Assembly (NCBI RefSeq): GCF_900636765.1
Contig: NZ_LR134313.1
Location: 868,001-932,000, forward strand
Direction: 5' to 3'
Length of the DNA stretch: 64,000 nucleotides
Origin: Neisseria canis
Lineage (GTDB): Bacteria > Pseudomonadota > Gammaproteobacteria > Burkholderiales > Neisseriaceae
Position numbers and translations under genes: made by a program. Position 1 is the first letter of the stretch. Every line of letters starts with the position of its first letter. Below the pieces are notes generated by a model. The model was not told where the DNA came from. It made no database searches and saw only the letters and a program-made list of their open reading frames with translations. Below, piece by piece: positions 9,301 to 17,413 of this stretch.

Positions 9301-10673
9301 TCCATCAGCACTGCGCTGCCGTCGGCAAACACCCGTTTAGTCAACTCGTTGTTGTAGTCGTAATGGTATTGCTCGGTGCGCCCCAAGACATCGGTTACCT
9401 CGGTGTAGCCGTCGTGATAGGTGAAACGCCATTCTTCGCCCAACGAAGTCCAGTTGCGCAGTACTTTGCCGGTGGGGGTGTAATGGCTGTATTCGTAATA
9501 AGCGGTCAAACCCGCCGCATCGGTGTGCGACACCATCAGGTTGTTTTGATAAGTGAAACTGCGTTTGAGTGCGCCGTCGCGGCCGATAACGCGCAGCAAA
9601 TCGCCGCTGCCGCTGTATTCGTAGCGCACCAACGCCGCTCCGACCTGTGCAGTTTCGCCGACAGCGGGCAGGGCATCAAGCAGCGATACCGACAATAAGC
9701 GCAGTTTGGGCGAGGTTTCGTCGGCGACATTGCCGAAATGTAGATAAAACACCCGCCCGTTGCCGTCGATAATGTATTGCGGCAATCCGGTCAGCGGGTG
9801 GTAGATAAAACGCTGATGGTTACCGTTGGCATCTTCCACCGCCACCAGCGGTAGTTCGGCGCAGTTGTCGCCGTTCGGATCGTCTTCCGAGACCGCCAGC
9901 GGCGCGAAACGCAACGACACCGAACCGTTTAACGACGCAATCACATAATGGCCGTCTGAATTTTTGCTGAACCAGATTTGCTCGCTTTCGAACAACACCG
10001 GTTCTTCATCGTCTTCGTCCACTTCCGGTAGCGGAAACAGCCGCCCCTGATCGTCGATATAAGCCAAGCCCGCCGCATCGCGGATGATGCGTTGGCTGCC
10101 GGGTACGCTCCAGCCCTCGCCGAGCCAGCCGGTGCCGTCTTGGTCGGAATAATAGCTGCGGTTCCACACCAAAGGCATCAAGCCTTCGAAAGCGAAGTCG
10201 GTTTCGTTCTCCAGAAACTTCAACCCGTGAATCGGATTGACCGGACGGCCGACCGCCGCCGCAGCCTTACAGGAAATACACGGCTTGGGCGGCAGTTTCT
10301 TCTTATACTTATTGTTCATGTGGAACATATCGCCGGCACGGACGATATAGCGTTTGCGGATTTTAACCGAAGAAGAATGCATCATCGGCCAGGCCGGTTT
10401 GGTGGCGGTGCGCGACAACACCCCCTTGCGGCCGGGCAGGGCGATTTCGTCGCCGTAGGTGCGGTTGGTTTTACTGGCTTTGAAGACGAAAGCGGGTTTG
10501 CGGTTGATTTTAACGTCTTTGGCAACGGTTTTAGCACCGCCCAAATCGGCAAACAGCGGGAAGGGAATCGGCGGTACGGTAGGCGGAGCGGGCGGGGGCG
10601 GCCAACAGAAATCGGGCACCATAAACACCACGCGGAACTTGCTGCTCTTACGGGCGATTTTGTTGATGGCCAT
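6369..10673 (-). CDS. T6SS Rhs effector with PAAR-like N-terminus and putative membrane-acting C-terminal toxin
   Basis: This 1434-residue protein has the same DUF4150/PAAR-like N-terminus and YD-repeat core as its neighbours; the core is nearly identical to that at 1102-5229. After DPIGLEGGENLYRF the usual WIDPLGL is replaced by WIDPSG, followed by a 158-residue tip unlike the others. The tip opens with a hydrophobic small-residue stretch (LAAIAIGVLAGAAVDVG), has a second one (VAVSAVIGGIIPTIPGAA), then a basic section (GKARRRAGRQ), and ends with a third apolar stretch (AAIGAAVFATSTLI). No nuclease motif is visible. With a membrane protein as neighbour, a pore-forming or membrane-inserting toxin is the best reading. 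An ATG with AGGAG fixes the start. Confidence 0.85.
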   Translation of the reverse strand: MAINKIARKSSKFRVVFMVPDFCWPPPPAPPTVPPIPFPLFADLGGAKTVAKDVKINRKPAFVFKASKTNRTYGDEIALPGRKGVLSRTATKPAWPMMHSSSVKIRKRYIVRAGDMFHMNNKYKKKLPPKPCISCKAAAAVGRPVNPIHGLKFLENETDFAFEGLMPLVWNRSYYSDQDGTGWLGEGWSVPGSQRIIRDAAGLAYIDDQGRLFPLPEVDEDDEEPVLFESEQIWFSKNSDGHYVIASLNGSVSLRFAPLAVSEDDPNGDNCAELPLVAVEDANGNHQRFIYHPLTGLPQYIIDGNGRVFYLHFGNVADETSPKLRLLSVSLLDALPAVGETAQVGAALVRYEYSGSGDLLRVIGRDGALKRSFTYQNNLMVSHTDAAGLTAYYEYSHYTPTGKVLRNWTSLGEEWRFTYHDGYTEVTDVLGRTEQYHYDYNNELTKRVFADGSAVLMERDSLGRLLSHTDAMGRVTRYQYSNEGQIETIVRPDGAMLHFDYDDSYRLIRKSDAEGHYDSYTYDEAGNLLTHTDPLKHTTRFEYAGNGLLLSVTDPKGSTTEYHYDHNHQPDLITDCSGYQTKLAYTPEGQLARITDALGQHTEYHYDANRNLTLALYPDGSKETFRYDAADRLTSHTDGEGHTTAYEYGQDGLPTQRTNALGHTFGYHYDQARRLIGLTNENGARYRFAYDVLDRLVAESGFDHKLTAYHYNAGNELVQQNEYGDDASIAAKLMAQYGGQPVKSTDRTPLSDGLKDKTPLRITEFQRDILGRLKHTLAHDNTGNIQETAYHYDLNGNLVRAANRHSITCFDYNPNGQLIGQHQWEVPTKEENARNGLIDTDWRDPQYDMLFQPITKSIHYHYDFNGNRTTTVLPDGRQINYLYYGSGHLHQINLDGEVVSDIERDKLHREIQRTQGALTSRYELDPLGRLKKQIAALDSLSESGRGKSKTAAGYSQTAVKRSYGYDKTGNLLHSSDQRTGTTHFEYDKLGRITQAGNERFAFDPAHNILSDRHRDNAVKDNRLKEYNGISYYYDDLGNLIHRELPNGEVQNYFYDLHDQLVKVEIFKKDGSKETWAYRYDALGRRISKGRLKENRGAETLSDGLKDHACLKAENSKDIIDSEITFLWDGSHLLQETHSDGLYTYIYTDQDSYEPLAQIRDWTDIEGESKQQTHYFHCDQIGIPREMTDKDGNLLWFGDYYGWGKLKSETNITETAHQPFRLQNQYCDQETGLHYNFFRYYEPDAGRFVNQDPIGLEGGENLYRFAPNTSSWIDPSGNLPILAAIAIGVLAGAAVDVGFQVAENFLTDKPLDCINWNSVAVSAVIGGIIPTIPGAATVGKCAFKVGKNAFSFMKNKFASRGFRNKYNQLFGKRGAGKARRRAGRQLSKANKNAANNISQMKKFAAIGAAVFATSTLIKTVVGGEKHSVFSNSSCE

Positions 10674-12574
10674 GAATATGCTCCTGTTTCGGTAATCTGC
10701 TTAAAGCGGTTTGCGTTTGGAAATCAATCGGTTTATGCGTGTGCCGTTAGTGATGGCGGTATGGGGATAAATTCGGTTTGCGAACCGCGGCAGGCTTGGG
10801 CGGCTGCGATTTGGTCTCCCCGTTCGTGCCGCGCGATAAACCTGAGTTGGCACGAAGCGATTTCCAGCTCTTCCGCAAAAGAGGTTCGGTAGTTGCAGTC
10901 GATGCGCCGTTTTTCCACATCTACAAACACGGTGTCCAGCACCATATCTTTACACAAAGACTGATTGGCTGCGGTATAGGCATGGACGAACACGGTTTCT
11001 ACCGGCAGTTCGACGGTAAAGTGTTGGTTGGGCGCTTGGAAGGAATGCACCATGCCAGTGAAACCGAGTTCATAAATATGGTTGGGTTTCAGGTGTGGCA
11101 GTTGCAGCGAGGGATGCGCGCCGTTCCAATATGCCATAGAAAAATCTTCCGGCAGCAGCGGGGCGCGGTTTTCAATCCATTGGGCGTCGGCGGTGCCGGT
11201 ATGTTTGGCGCGTTGGGCGAAGTAGCGCGGCATAAAGCCGAAGCCTTCGGGGGAGGCTTTTTCGGCAGGATCGCACACGGGTTTGGCCGGATCGTAAATC
11301 TGATGGGCTCTCAGCATCCGCTTGAAGCTGTTTTTTTGCAGGAAAGATTTCGGATAATAGCCGATGCCGATGACGTTTTCCTGATAGCCTGTGTGGTCGT
11401 CTTCAACTTCGCTCCCGCCGAAGGCAAATTCATAGCGGATGGGCAGGGAGAGGATAGGGGAGGGTTCGCCGACAGACCAGCCCACGGCTTCGCGTATCCA
11501 ATAGCGCTCTCCCGTAACGGCAAGGGTTTTGCGGTAATCGCCGATGCTGACCGAGGCGGCGAATTGTCGGGCGGGCAGATCGTCGGGTGCGTAGGCTACC
11601 GCATTGATCACAAAATCCGTTTTAGGCTTATAGAGGCAGAAATCGCTTTCCAACTCGGTGGCGGTTTGCGACGGCTCGCCGTAAAAGGTATCGGCAAACG
11701 TAAGCGGCGTTTGCGTGCGGGCAAACTGTAATTCCGTCTTGCCGGTTGCCGGGTCGATTTCAAACTCATAGCTGACTTTGGCTACCACAACATCATACGT
11801 TCGATCCAATTGGTCGACGTTTTTAAACTGTTGTGTGTGGAAACAGGTAAAGTTTTCCAGTTCGAACATGGCGGTTCTTCTCTAGTTGATGTCCACTTTT
11901 TTACCGTCCATATCCACCACTTTGGTGCCGACGACTTTGATTTTTTTGCTGACAATCGCAATCTTGTTTTTATCCATCACAATCATGGAATTACCGACTT
12001 GCAGGGTAATTTTGGAATTGGCGGACAAAGTAATGTTGCGGCCGGCATTGAGGCCGATGTTCATGCCGGCATTGATGTTCATGATCAGGCCGACGCTGTG
12101 CATTTCCGCCGCGCCGACGTTGGTCATCCAACCGCCGCCGACGTTCAGCATATAGCCCGCACCGATATTGGTCATCTGGCCGATGCCGACGTTGTTCATA
12201 CCGTTTTTGCTCACCGTTTCCTGTTTGTTGCCGCCGATGCTGCTGACTTCGTTCGAAACAACGGTTTTATTGCGGTTGGCACCGACGGTAAATGCTTGGT
12301 TTTGGCCGACGGTAACGTTTTGATCCTGCCCCACGGTCAAAGCCTGACTTTGGCCGATGGTTACATTTTCGTTTTGACCGACCGAACGGCTGCGGTTCAT
12401 CGCCACGTCGACGCTTTGGTCTTTACCCACGCTGGTACTTTGGTTTTGGCCGACACTGATGCTTTGGTTTTGGGTGATGCTGGCCGTTTCGTTCTGGCCC
12501 ACCGATTTGGTGCGGTTTTGGGTAATCGAAGCCGTTTCGTTTTTCTGAACGGTTTTCGCCCTGTCGCCCACCAC
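9892..12574. repeat. 2.68-kb direct repeat, copy 1 (vgrG tail, DUF2169, rhs 5' part)
   Basis: Read against 16632-19314 (offset 6740 bases) I see no difference over this span. Single-base differences mark both ends (9891 and 12575). It covers the start of the Rhs gene, the entire DUF2169 gene and the vgrG tail. The lack of visible change, including third codon positions, points to recent duplication or ongoing gene conversion. Confidence 0.8.
10733..11869 (-). CDS. DUF2169 T6SS effector adaptor (copy 1)
   Basis: This 378-residue protein is identical in translation to the copy at 17473-18609. It begins MFELENFTCFHTQQFKNVD and contains the DUF2169 hallmarks near the middle (FAFGGSE, GIGYYPKSF). 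DUF2169 proteins are known adaptors that load PAAR-like effectors onto VgrG. Position supports this: the gene lies between a vgrG tail and an Rhs carrying a DUF4150/PAAR-like domain. The start follows the stop of the vgrG fragment by 12 bases. No signal peptide or membrane segment is seen, consistent with a cytoplasmic chaperone. The 59-base gap to the Rhs start holds only its ribosome site, so the two are co-transcribed. Confidence 0.85.
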   Translation of the reverse strand: MFELENFTCFHTQQFKNVDQLDRTYDVVVAKVSYEFEIDPATGKTELQFARTQTPLTFADTFYGEPSQTATELESDFCLYKPKTDFVINAVAYAPDDLPARQFAASVSIGDYRKTLAVTGERYWIREAVGWSVGEPSPILSLPIRYEFAFGGSEVEDDHTGYQENVIGIGYYPKSFLQKNSFKRMLRAHQIYDPAKPVCDPAEKASPEGFGFMPRYFAQRAKHTGTADAQWIENRAPLLPEDFSMAYWNGAHPSLQLPHLKPNHIYELGFTGMVHSFQAPNQHFTVELPVETVFVHAYTAANQSLCKDMVLDTVFVDVEKRRIDCNYRTSFAEELEIASCQLRFIARHERGDQIAAAQACRGSQTEFIPIPPSLTAHA

Positions 12575-12603
12575 CGTTACCGTTTCATTATTGCCGATGG
12601 TGG
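11882..12603 (-). pseudogene. vgrG 3'-end fragment (spike repeat tail only)
   Basis: The frame reproduces the last ~240 residues of the intact VgrG at 18622-20895: the repeats of the type VGQNxxxxV and the C-terminal NAGRNITLSANSKITLQVG section ending in DGKKVDIN. Homology stops at TIGNNETV; upstream of it the frame runs into an uptake-sequence hairpin. The gp27- and gp5-like parts are absent, so it cannot form a VgrG by itself. It is the left-over end of a duplicated vgrG-DUF2169-rhs segment. It could still act as donor for gene conversion of the functional VgrG tail. Confidence 0.85.
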
Positions 12604-12608
12604 AAGAA

Positions 12609-12649
12609 AAGGCCGTCTGAAAAAGGGGGATGTTTTTTCAGACAGCCTT
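12609..12649 (-). terminator. Uptake-sequence inverted-repeat terminator
   Basis: AAGGCCGTCTGAAAAA and a near-complementary arm (TTTTTTCAGACAGCCTT) with one mismatch enclose a short loop. Read on the minus strand a T-run follows the stem. Paired uptake sequences are the standard Neisseria terminator. It lies after the immunity gene at 12718-13212 and directly before the vgrG fragment. Confidence 0.7.
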
Positions 12650-12717
12650 GCGGGGCGTTGGGGCGAGACCCTATACATTTACGAAAGACATGCGGATTCA
12701 GTTAGTGACTATTTTTG

Positions 12718-13212
12718 TTATGTTTTCAGCTTTATTTCTCTTTTTTGATCATCAAATAATAAATTTATTTTTATTCCTGTTTTGTCAAGACATCCAATAA
12801 TACTTTTTTGCATCCAAAACTCACCCAGATCTTTACGATTCAATTTATAAAATTTATTGCTAAAATATCCACAAGCTTTTGATGAATTTTCATATCCAGC
12901 AATATTCATTAAAAATTCCCCTAGATACTTATCTGAAATTAGATAAATATTTTTCCTTTTTAGTAGTTGCTCTGCCAGATAAAATTTACTATTAATCCCC
13001 CCTTTTTTAATTTGTTTGCAATAAATTTTTATGCAACAATTAAATATATCTTGCTTTGAAATCAAATCAATTTGTTTTTTTCCAAAAACATAGTTATCCA
13101 TAAGTACCGTCGCCATCAATTCACTTTGATAAATACCTAATGATGTCATAAATTCTATTTTTTCCATTAATTCTGATTTATTTTTTATATTCAAGATACT
13201 TTGGCTTTTCAT
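12718..13212 (-). CDS. Unrecognised small protein, probable immunity to the Rhs toxin at 13226
   Basis: This 164-residue, lysine-rich protein is strongly AT-rich, with no signal peptide and no clear membrane segment. I do not recognise the family. The ATG lies 13 bases past the stop of the preceding Rhs gene, whose stop codon overlaps a ribosome site (ACATAAGGAA). That spacing, the contrast in base composition with the Rhs core and the terminator just downstream make it the cognate immunity gene of this module. The predicted fold is probably mainly helical, judging by the leucine/isoleucine spacing. Confidence 0.6.
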   Translation of the reverse strand: MKSQSILNIKNKSELMEKIEFMTSLGIYQSELMATVLMDNYVFGKKQIDLISKQDIFNCCIKIYCKQIKKGGINSKFYLAEQLLKRKNIYLISDKYLGEFLMNIAGYENSSKACGYFSNKFYKLNRKDLGEFWMQKSIIGCLDKTGIKINLLFDDQKREIKLKT

Positions 13213-13225
13213 AATCTAACATTCC

Positions 13226-16200
13226 TTATGTATATCCGAGTTGCTGAGCTAATGTCTTGTTAGGGGCAGAAGGGGCGGCTATATCTCCCATTTCTCTCGC
13301 CTTTGTAGGCACATGATCACCACATCCATCAAGAATTGCTTCGGTTATTAGAGCACGTAAACTTTGCTGTTCCTTAGTAAATTTTTCAACATGCCCTATA
13401 TAAGAACCATGTATAGGGTGTTTATTTCTTTTATTTTTGTGTCTTGAAAATAATCCATGCCTATCTAACAATAAATCACCATATCTTTTTTCAACTTCAG
13501 AAGTTTTTTTATTTATACTTTCAATAATAGCTTTACACTTTTGAGGACATTTTTCTAATCCTAAAAGGTCAATCCACCCTTGCACATTAGGAGCAAACAA
13601 GTAAAAGTTATCCCCACCCCACAACCCAATCGGGTCTTGATTGACAAACCTACCGCAATCGGGGTCGTAGTAACGGAAGAAGTTGTAATGCAGCCCCGTC
13701 TCTTTATCAAAGTATTGGTTCTGAAGTCGGAAAGGCTGATGCGCTGTTTCCGTTACATTGGTTTCGCTTTTAAGCTTACCCCAACCGTAATAATCCCCGA
13801 ACCACAACAGCTTACCGTCCTTATCGGTCATTTCGCGCGGCATACCGATTTGGTCACAATGGAAATAGCTGGTTTGCTGTTTAGCCTCGCCTTCTTCATC
13901 CCTCCAATCACGGATTTGCGCCAGCGGTTCATAACTGTCTTGGTCGGTGTAGATGTAAGTATATAGGCCGTCTGAATTGTGTTCCTGTAACAGATGGCTG
14001 CCGTCCCACAGGAAGGCAATTTCACTGTCTAAAATATCTTTACTGTTCTCTGTTTTCAGACAGGCATTGTCTTTTAGGCCGTCTGAAAGGGGTTCAGCAT
14101 TTCCGTTTTCTTTCAGACGGCCTTTACCTATTCGTCTGCCCAAAGCATCGTAGCGGTAAACCCACGTTTCTTTATACCAATCGCCGTCGGCATCTTTGCG
14201 TTGGATTTCCACTTTAACCAGTTGGTCGTGCAAATCGTAGAAATAGTTTTGCACTTCGCCGTTTGGCAGTTCGCGGTGGATCAAGTTGCCGAGGTCGTCG
14301 TAGTAATAGCTGATGCCGTTGTAGTGTTTGATACGGTTGTCGGTTACGGCGTTGAGGCCGTCTGAAACGGTTTGGCCGTTGGTGGACAGGATATTGTGTG
14401 CCGGGTCGAAGGCGAACCGTTCGTTGCCCGCTTGGGTGATTCTGCCGAGCTTATCGTACTCGAAATGTGTCGTTCCCGTCCGCTGGTCGCTGCTGTGGAG
14501 CAGGTTGCCGGTTTTGTCGTAGCCGTAGCTGCGTTTGACGGCGGTTTGACTGTAACCCGCCGCTACTTTGTTTTTGCCTTTGCCGCTTTCAGACAGGCCG
14601 TTGAGGGCGGCAATCTGTTTTTTCAGACGGCCTAGCGGATCCAATTCGTAGCGGCTGGTTAAGGCTCCCTGTGTCCTTTGGATTTCGCGGTGCAGTTTGT
14701 CGCGTTCGATGTCGCTGATGACTTCGCCGTCGAGGTTGATTTGGTGCAGGTGGCCGCTGCCGTAATAGAGATAATTGATTTGTCTGCCGTCGGGCAGCAC
14801 GGTGGTGGTGCGGTTGCCGTTGAAGTCGTAATGGTAACGGATACTTTGGGTCTGCGGTAAAAACAGCATATCGTACTGCGGGTCGCGCCAGTCGGTGTCG
14901 ATCAGGCCGTTTCGGGCGTTCTCTTCTTTAGTCGGTACCTCCCATTGGTGTTGGCCGATAAGTTGACCGTTGGGATTGTAGTCGAAACAGGTGATGCTGT
15001 GCTGGTTGGCGGCACGGACGAGGTTGCCGTTAAGGTCGTAATGATAGGCGGTTTCCTGAATGTTGCCTTTGCTGTCGTGGGCAAGGGTGTGTTTCAGACG
15101 GCCTAAGATGTCGCGTTGGAACTCGGTGATTCTGAGCGGGGTTTTGTCTTTAAGGCCGTCTGAAAGCGGTGTTCTGTCTTTGCTTTTAACGGGTTGGCTG
15201 CCGTATTGCGCCATCAGTTTGGCGGCCACGGAGGCATCGTCGCCGTATTCGCTCTGCTGCACCAGTTCGTTGCCGGCGTTGTAGTGGTAGGCGGTCAGTT
15301 TGTGGTCGAAACCGCTTTCGGCCACCAAACGGTCGAGCACGTCGTAGGCGAAGCGGTAGCAGGCGCCGTTTTCATTGGTGAGGCCGATGAGCCTTCTTGC
15401 TTGGTCGTAGTGGTAGCCGAAGGTGTGGCCCAGCGCATTGGTTCTTTGCGTCGGCAAACCGTCTTGGCCGTATTCGTATGCGGTGGTGTGGCCTTCGCCG
15501 TCGGTATGGGCGGTCAGGCGGTCGGCAGCATCATAACGGAAGGTTTCTTTGCTGCCGTCGGGATAAAGGGCGAGGGTGAGGTTTCGGTTGGCGTCGTAAT
15601 GGTATTCGGTGTGTTGGCCCAAGGCATCGGTGATGCGCGCCAACTGCCCTTCGGGGGTGTAGGCCAGTTTGGTTTGGTAGCCGGAGCAGTCGGTAATCAG
15701 GTCGGGCTGGTGGTTATGGTTGTAGTGATACTCGGTGGTGCTGCCTTTGGGGTCGGTAACGCTCAACAGCAAACCGTTGCCGGCATACTCGAAGCGGGTG
15801 GTGTGTTTCAGCGGGTCGGTATGGGTAAGCAGATTGCCGGCTTCATCGTAGGTGTAGCTGTCGTAGTTTCCTTCGGCATCGCTTTTGCGGATGAGGCGGT
15901 AGCTGTCGTCGTAGTCGAAATGCAGTATGGCACCGTCGGGGCGGACGATGGTCTCGATTTGGCCTTCGTTGCTGTATTGGTAACGGGTAACGCGGCCCAT
16001 TGCGTCGGTGTGGCTGAGCAGACGGCCCAAGCTGTCGCGTTCCATGATGTTGGTGCTGCCGTCGGCAAACACCCGTTTGGTCAACTCGTTGTTATAGTCG
16101 TAATGGTATTGCTCGGTGCGCCCCAAGACATCGGTGACTTCGGTGTAACCGTCGTGATAGGTGAAACGCCATTCTTCGCCCAACGAAGTCCAATTGCGCA

Positions 16201-17413
16201 GCACTTTGCCGGTGGGGGTGTAATGGCTGTATTCGTAATAGGCGGTCAATCCCGCCGCGTCGGTGTGCGACACCATCAGGTTGTTTTGATAGGTGAAGCT
16301 GCGTTTGACCGCGCCGTCGCGGCCGATAACGCGCAGCAAATCGCCGCTGCCGCTGTATTCGTAGCGCACCAATGCCGTCCCGACCTGTGCGGCTGCGCCG
16401 AAAGCGGGTAGGGTATCGAGCAACGATACCGACAACAAGCGCAGCTTCGGTGCGGCGGCATCGGCGACATTGCCGAAGTGCAGGTAGAACACCCGTCCGT
16501 TGCCGTCGATAATATATTGCGGTAGCCCCGTAATGGGATGATAAACGAACCGCTGGTGGTTGCCGTTGGCATCTTCCACCGCCACCAACGGCAAGAGGCT
16601 GCAACTGTCGCCGTTCGGATCGTCTTCCGACACCGCCAGCGGCGCGAAACGCAACGACACCGAACCGTTTAACGACGCAATCACATAATGGCCGTCTGAA
16701 TTTTTGCTGAACCAGATTTGCTCGCTTTCGAACAACACCGGTTCTTCATCGTCTTCGTCCACTTCCGGTAGCGGAAACAGCCGCCCCTGATCGTCGATAT
16801 AAGCCAAGCCCGCCGCATCGCGGATGATGCGTTGGCTGCCGGGTACGCTCCAGCCCTCGCCGAGCCAGCCGGTGCCGTCTTGGTCGGAATAATAGCTGCG
16901 GTTCCACACCAAAGGCATCAAGCCTTCGAAAGCGAAGTCGGTTTCGTTCTCCAGAAACTTCAACCCGTGAATCGGATTGACCGGACGGCCGACCGCCGCC
17001 GCAGCCTTACAGGAAATACACGGCTTGGGCGGCAGTTTCTTCTTATACTTATTGTTCATGTGGAACATATCGCCGGCACGGACGATATAGCGTTTGCGGA
17101 TTTTAACCGAAGAAGAATGCATCATCGGCCAGGCCGGTTTGGTGGCGGTGCGCGACAACACCCCCTTGCGGCCGGGCAGGGCGATTTCGTCGCCGTAGGT
17201 GCGGTTGGTTTTACTGGCTTTGAAGACGAAAGCGGGTTTGCGGTTGATTTTAACGTCTTTGGCAACGGTTTTAGCACCGCCCAAATCGGCAAACAGCGGG
17301 AAGGGAATCGGCGGTACGGTAGGCGGAGCGGGCGGGGGCGGCCAACAGAAATCGGGCACCATAAACACCACGCGGAACTTGCTGCTCTTACGGGCGATTT
17401 TGTTGATGGCCAT
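13226..17413 (-). CDS. T6SS Rhs effector with PAAR-like N-terminus and unrecognised C-terminal toxin
   Basis: This 1395-residue protein has an N-terminal PAAR-like domain and first part of the core identical to those of the 6369-10673 protein; it diverges slightly further in. The core ends in DPIGLWGGDNFYLF and WIDLLGL, so the second cleavage-region motif has LL where others have DP. The tip is 109 residues, begins with paired cysteines (EKCPQKCK) and continues with EVEKRYGDLLLDRHGLF and GSYIGHVEK. It looks helical and charged, is probably cytoplasm-acting, and carries no nuclease or transferase motif I can name. It is the module nearest vgrG, so it is the best placed of the three to be the currently dominant effector. 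Confidence 0.85.
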   Translation of the reverse strand: MAINKIARKSSKFRVVFMVPDFCWPPPPAPPTVPPIPFPLFADLGGAKTVAKDVKINRKPAFVFKASKTNRTYGDEIALPGRKGVLSRTATKPAWPMMHSSSVKIRKRYIVRAGDMFHMNNKYKKKLPPKPCISCKAAAAVGRPVNPIHGLKFLENETDFAFEGLMPLVWNRSYYSDQDGTGWLGEGWSVPGSQRIIRDAAGLAYIDDQGRLFPLPEVDEDDEEPVLFESEQIWFSKNSDGHYVIASLNGSVSLRFAPLAVSEDDPNGDSCSLLPLVAVEDANGNHQRFVYHPITGLPQYIIDGNGRVFYLHFGNVADAAAPKLRLLSVSLLDTLPAFGAAAQVGTALVRYEYSGSGDLLRVIGRDGAVKRSFTYQNNLMVSHTDAAGLTAYYEYSHYTPTGKVLRNWTSLGEEWRFTYHDGYTEVTDVLGRTEQYHYDYNNELTKRVFADGSTNIMERDSLGRLLSHTDAMGRVTRYQYSNEGQIETIVRPDGAILHFDYDDSYRLIRKSDAEGNYDSYTYDEAGNLLTHTDPLKHTTRFEYAGNGLLLSVTDPKGSTTEYHYNHNHQPDLITDCSGYQTKLAYTPEGQLARITDALGQHTEYHYDANRNLTLALYPDGSKETFRYDAADRLTAHTDGEGHTTAYEYGQDGLPTQRTNALGHTFGYHYDQARRLIGLTNENGACYRFAYDVLDRLVAESGFDHKLTAYHYNAGNELVQQSEYGDDASVAAKLMAQYGSQPVKSKDRTPLSDGLKDKTPLRITEFQRDILGRLKHTLAHDSKGNIQETAYHYDLNGNLVRAANQHSITCFDYNPNGQLIGQHQWEVPTKEENARNGLIDTDWRDPQYDMLFLPQTQSIRYHYDFNGNRTTTVLPDGRQINYLYYGSGHLHQINLDGEVISDIERDKLHREIQRTQGALTSRYELDPLGRLKKQIAALNGLSESGKGKNKVAAGYSQTAVKRSYGYDKTGNLLHSSDQRTGTTHFEYDKLGRITQAGNERFAFDPAHNILSTNGQTVSDGLNAVTDNRIKHYNGISYYYDDLGNLIHRELPNGEVQNYFYDLHDQLVKVEIQRKDADGDWYKETWVYRYDALGRRIGKGRLKENGNAEPLSDGLKDNACLKTENSKDILDSEIAFLWDGSHLLQEHNSDGLYTYIYTDQDSYEPLAQIRDWRDEEGEAKQQTSYFHCDQIGMPREMTDKDGKLLWFGDYYGWGKLKSETNVTETAHQPFRLQNQYFDKETGLHYNFFRYYDPDCGRFVNQDPIGLWGGDNFYLFAPNVQGWIDLLGLEKCPQKCKAIIESINKKTSEVEKRYGDLLLDRHGLFSRHKNKRNKHPIHGSYIGHVEKFTKEQQSLRALITEAILDGCGDHVPTKAREMGDIAAPSAPNKTLAQQLGYT

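Noticed and set aside
11882..12603. Considered as a stand-alone gene for a spike-tail protein
   Set aside because: The sequence equals the end of vgrG, starts mid-repeat and has no independent start or ribosome site; it is better explained as a duplication remnant.
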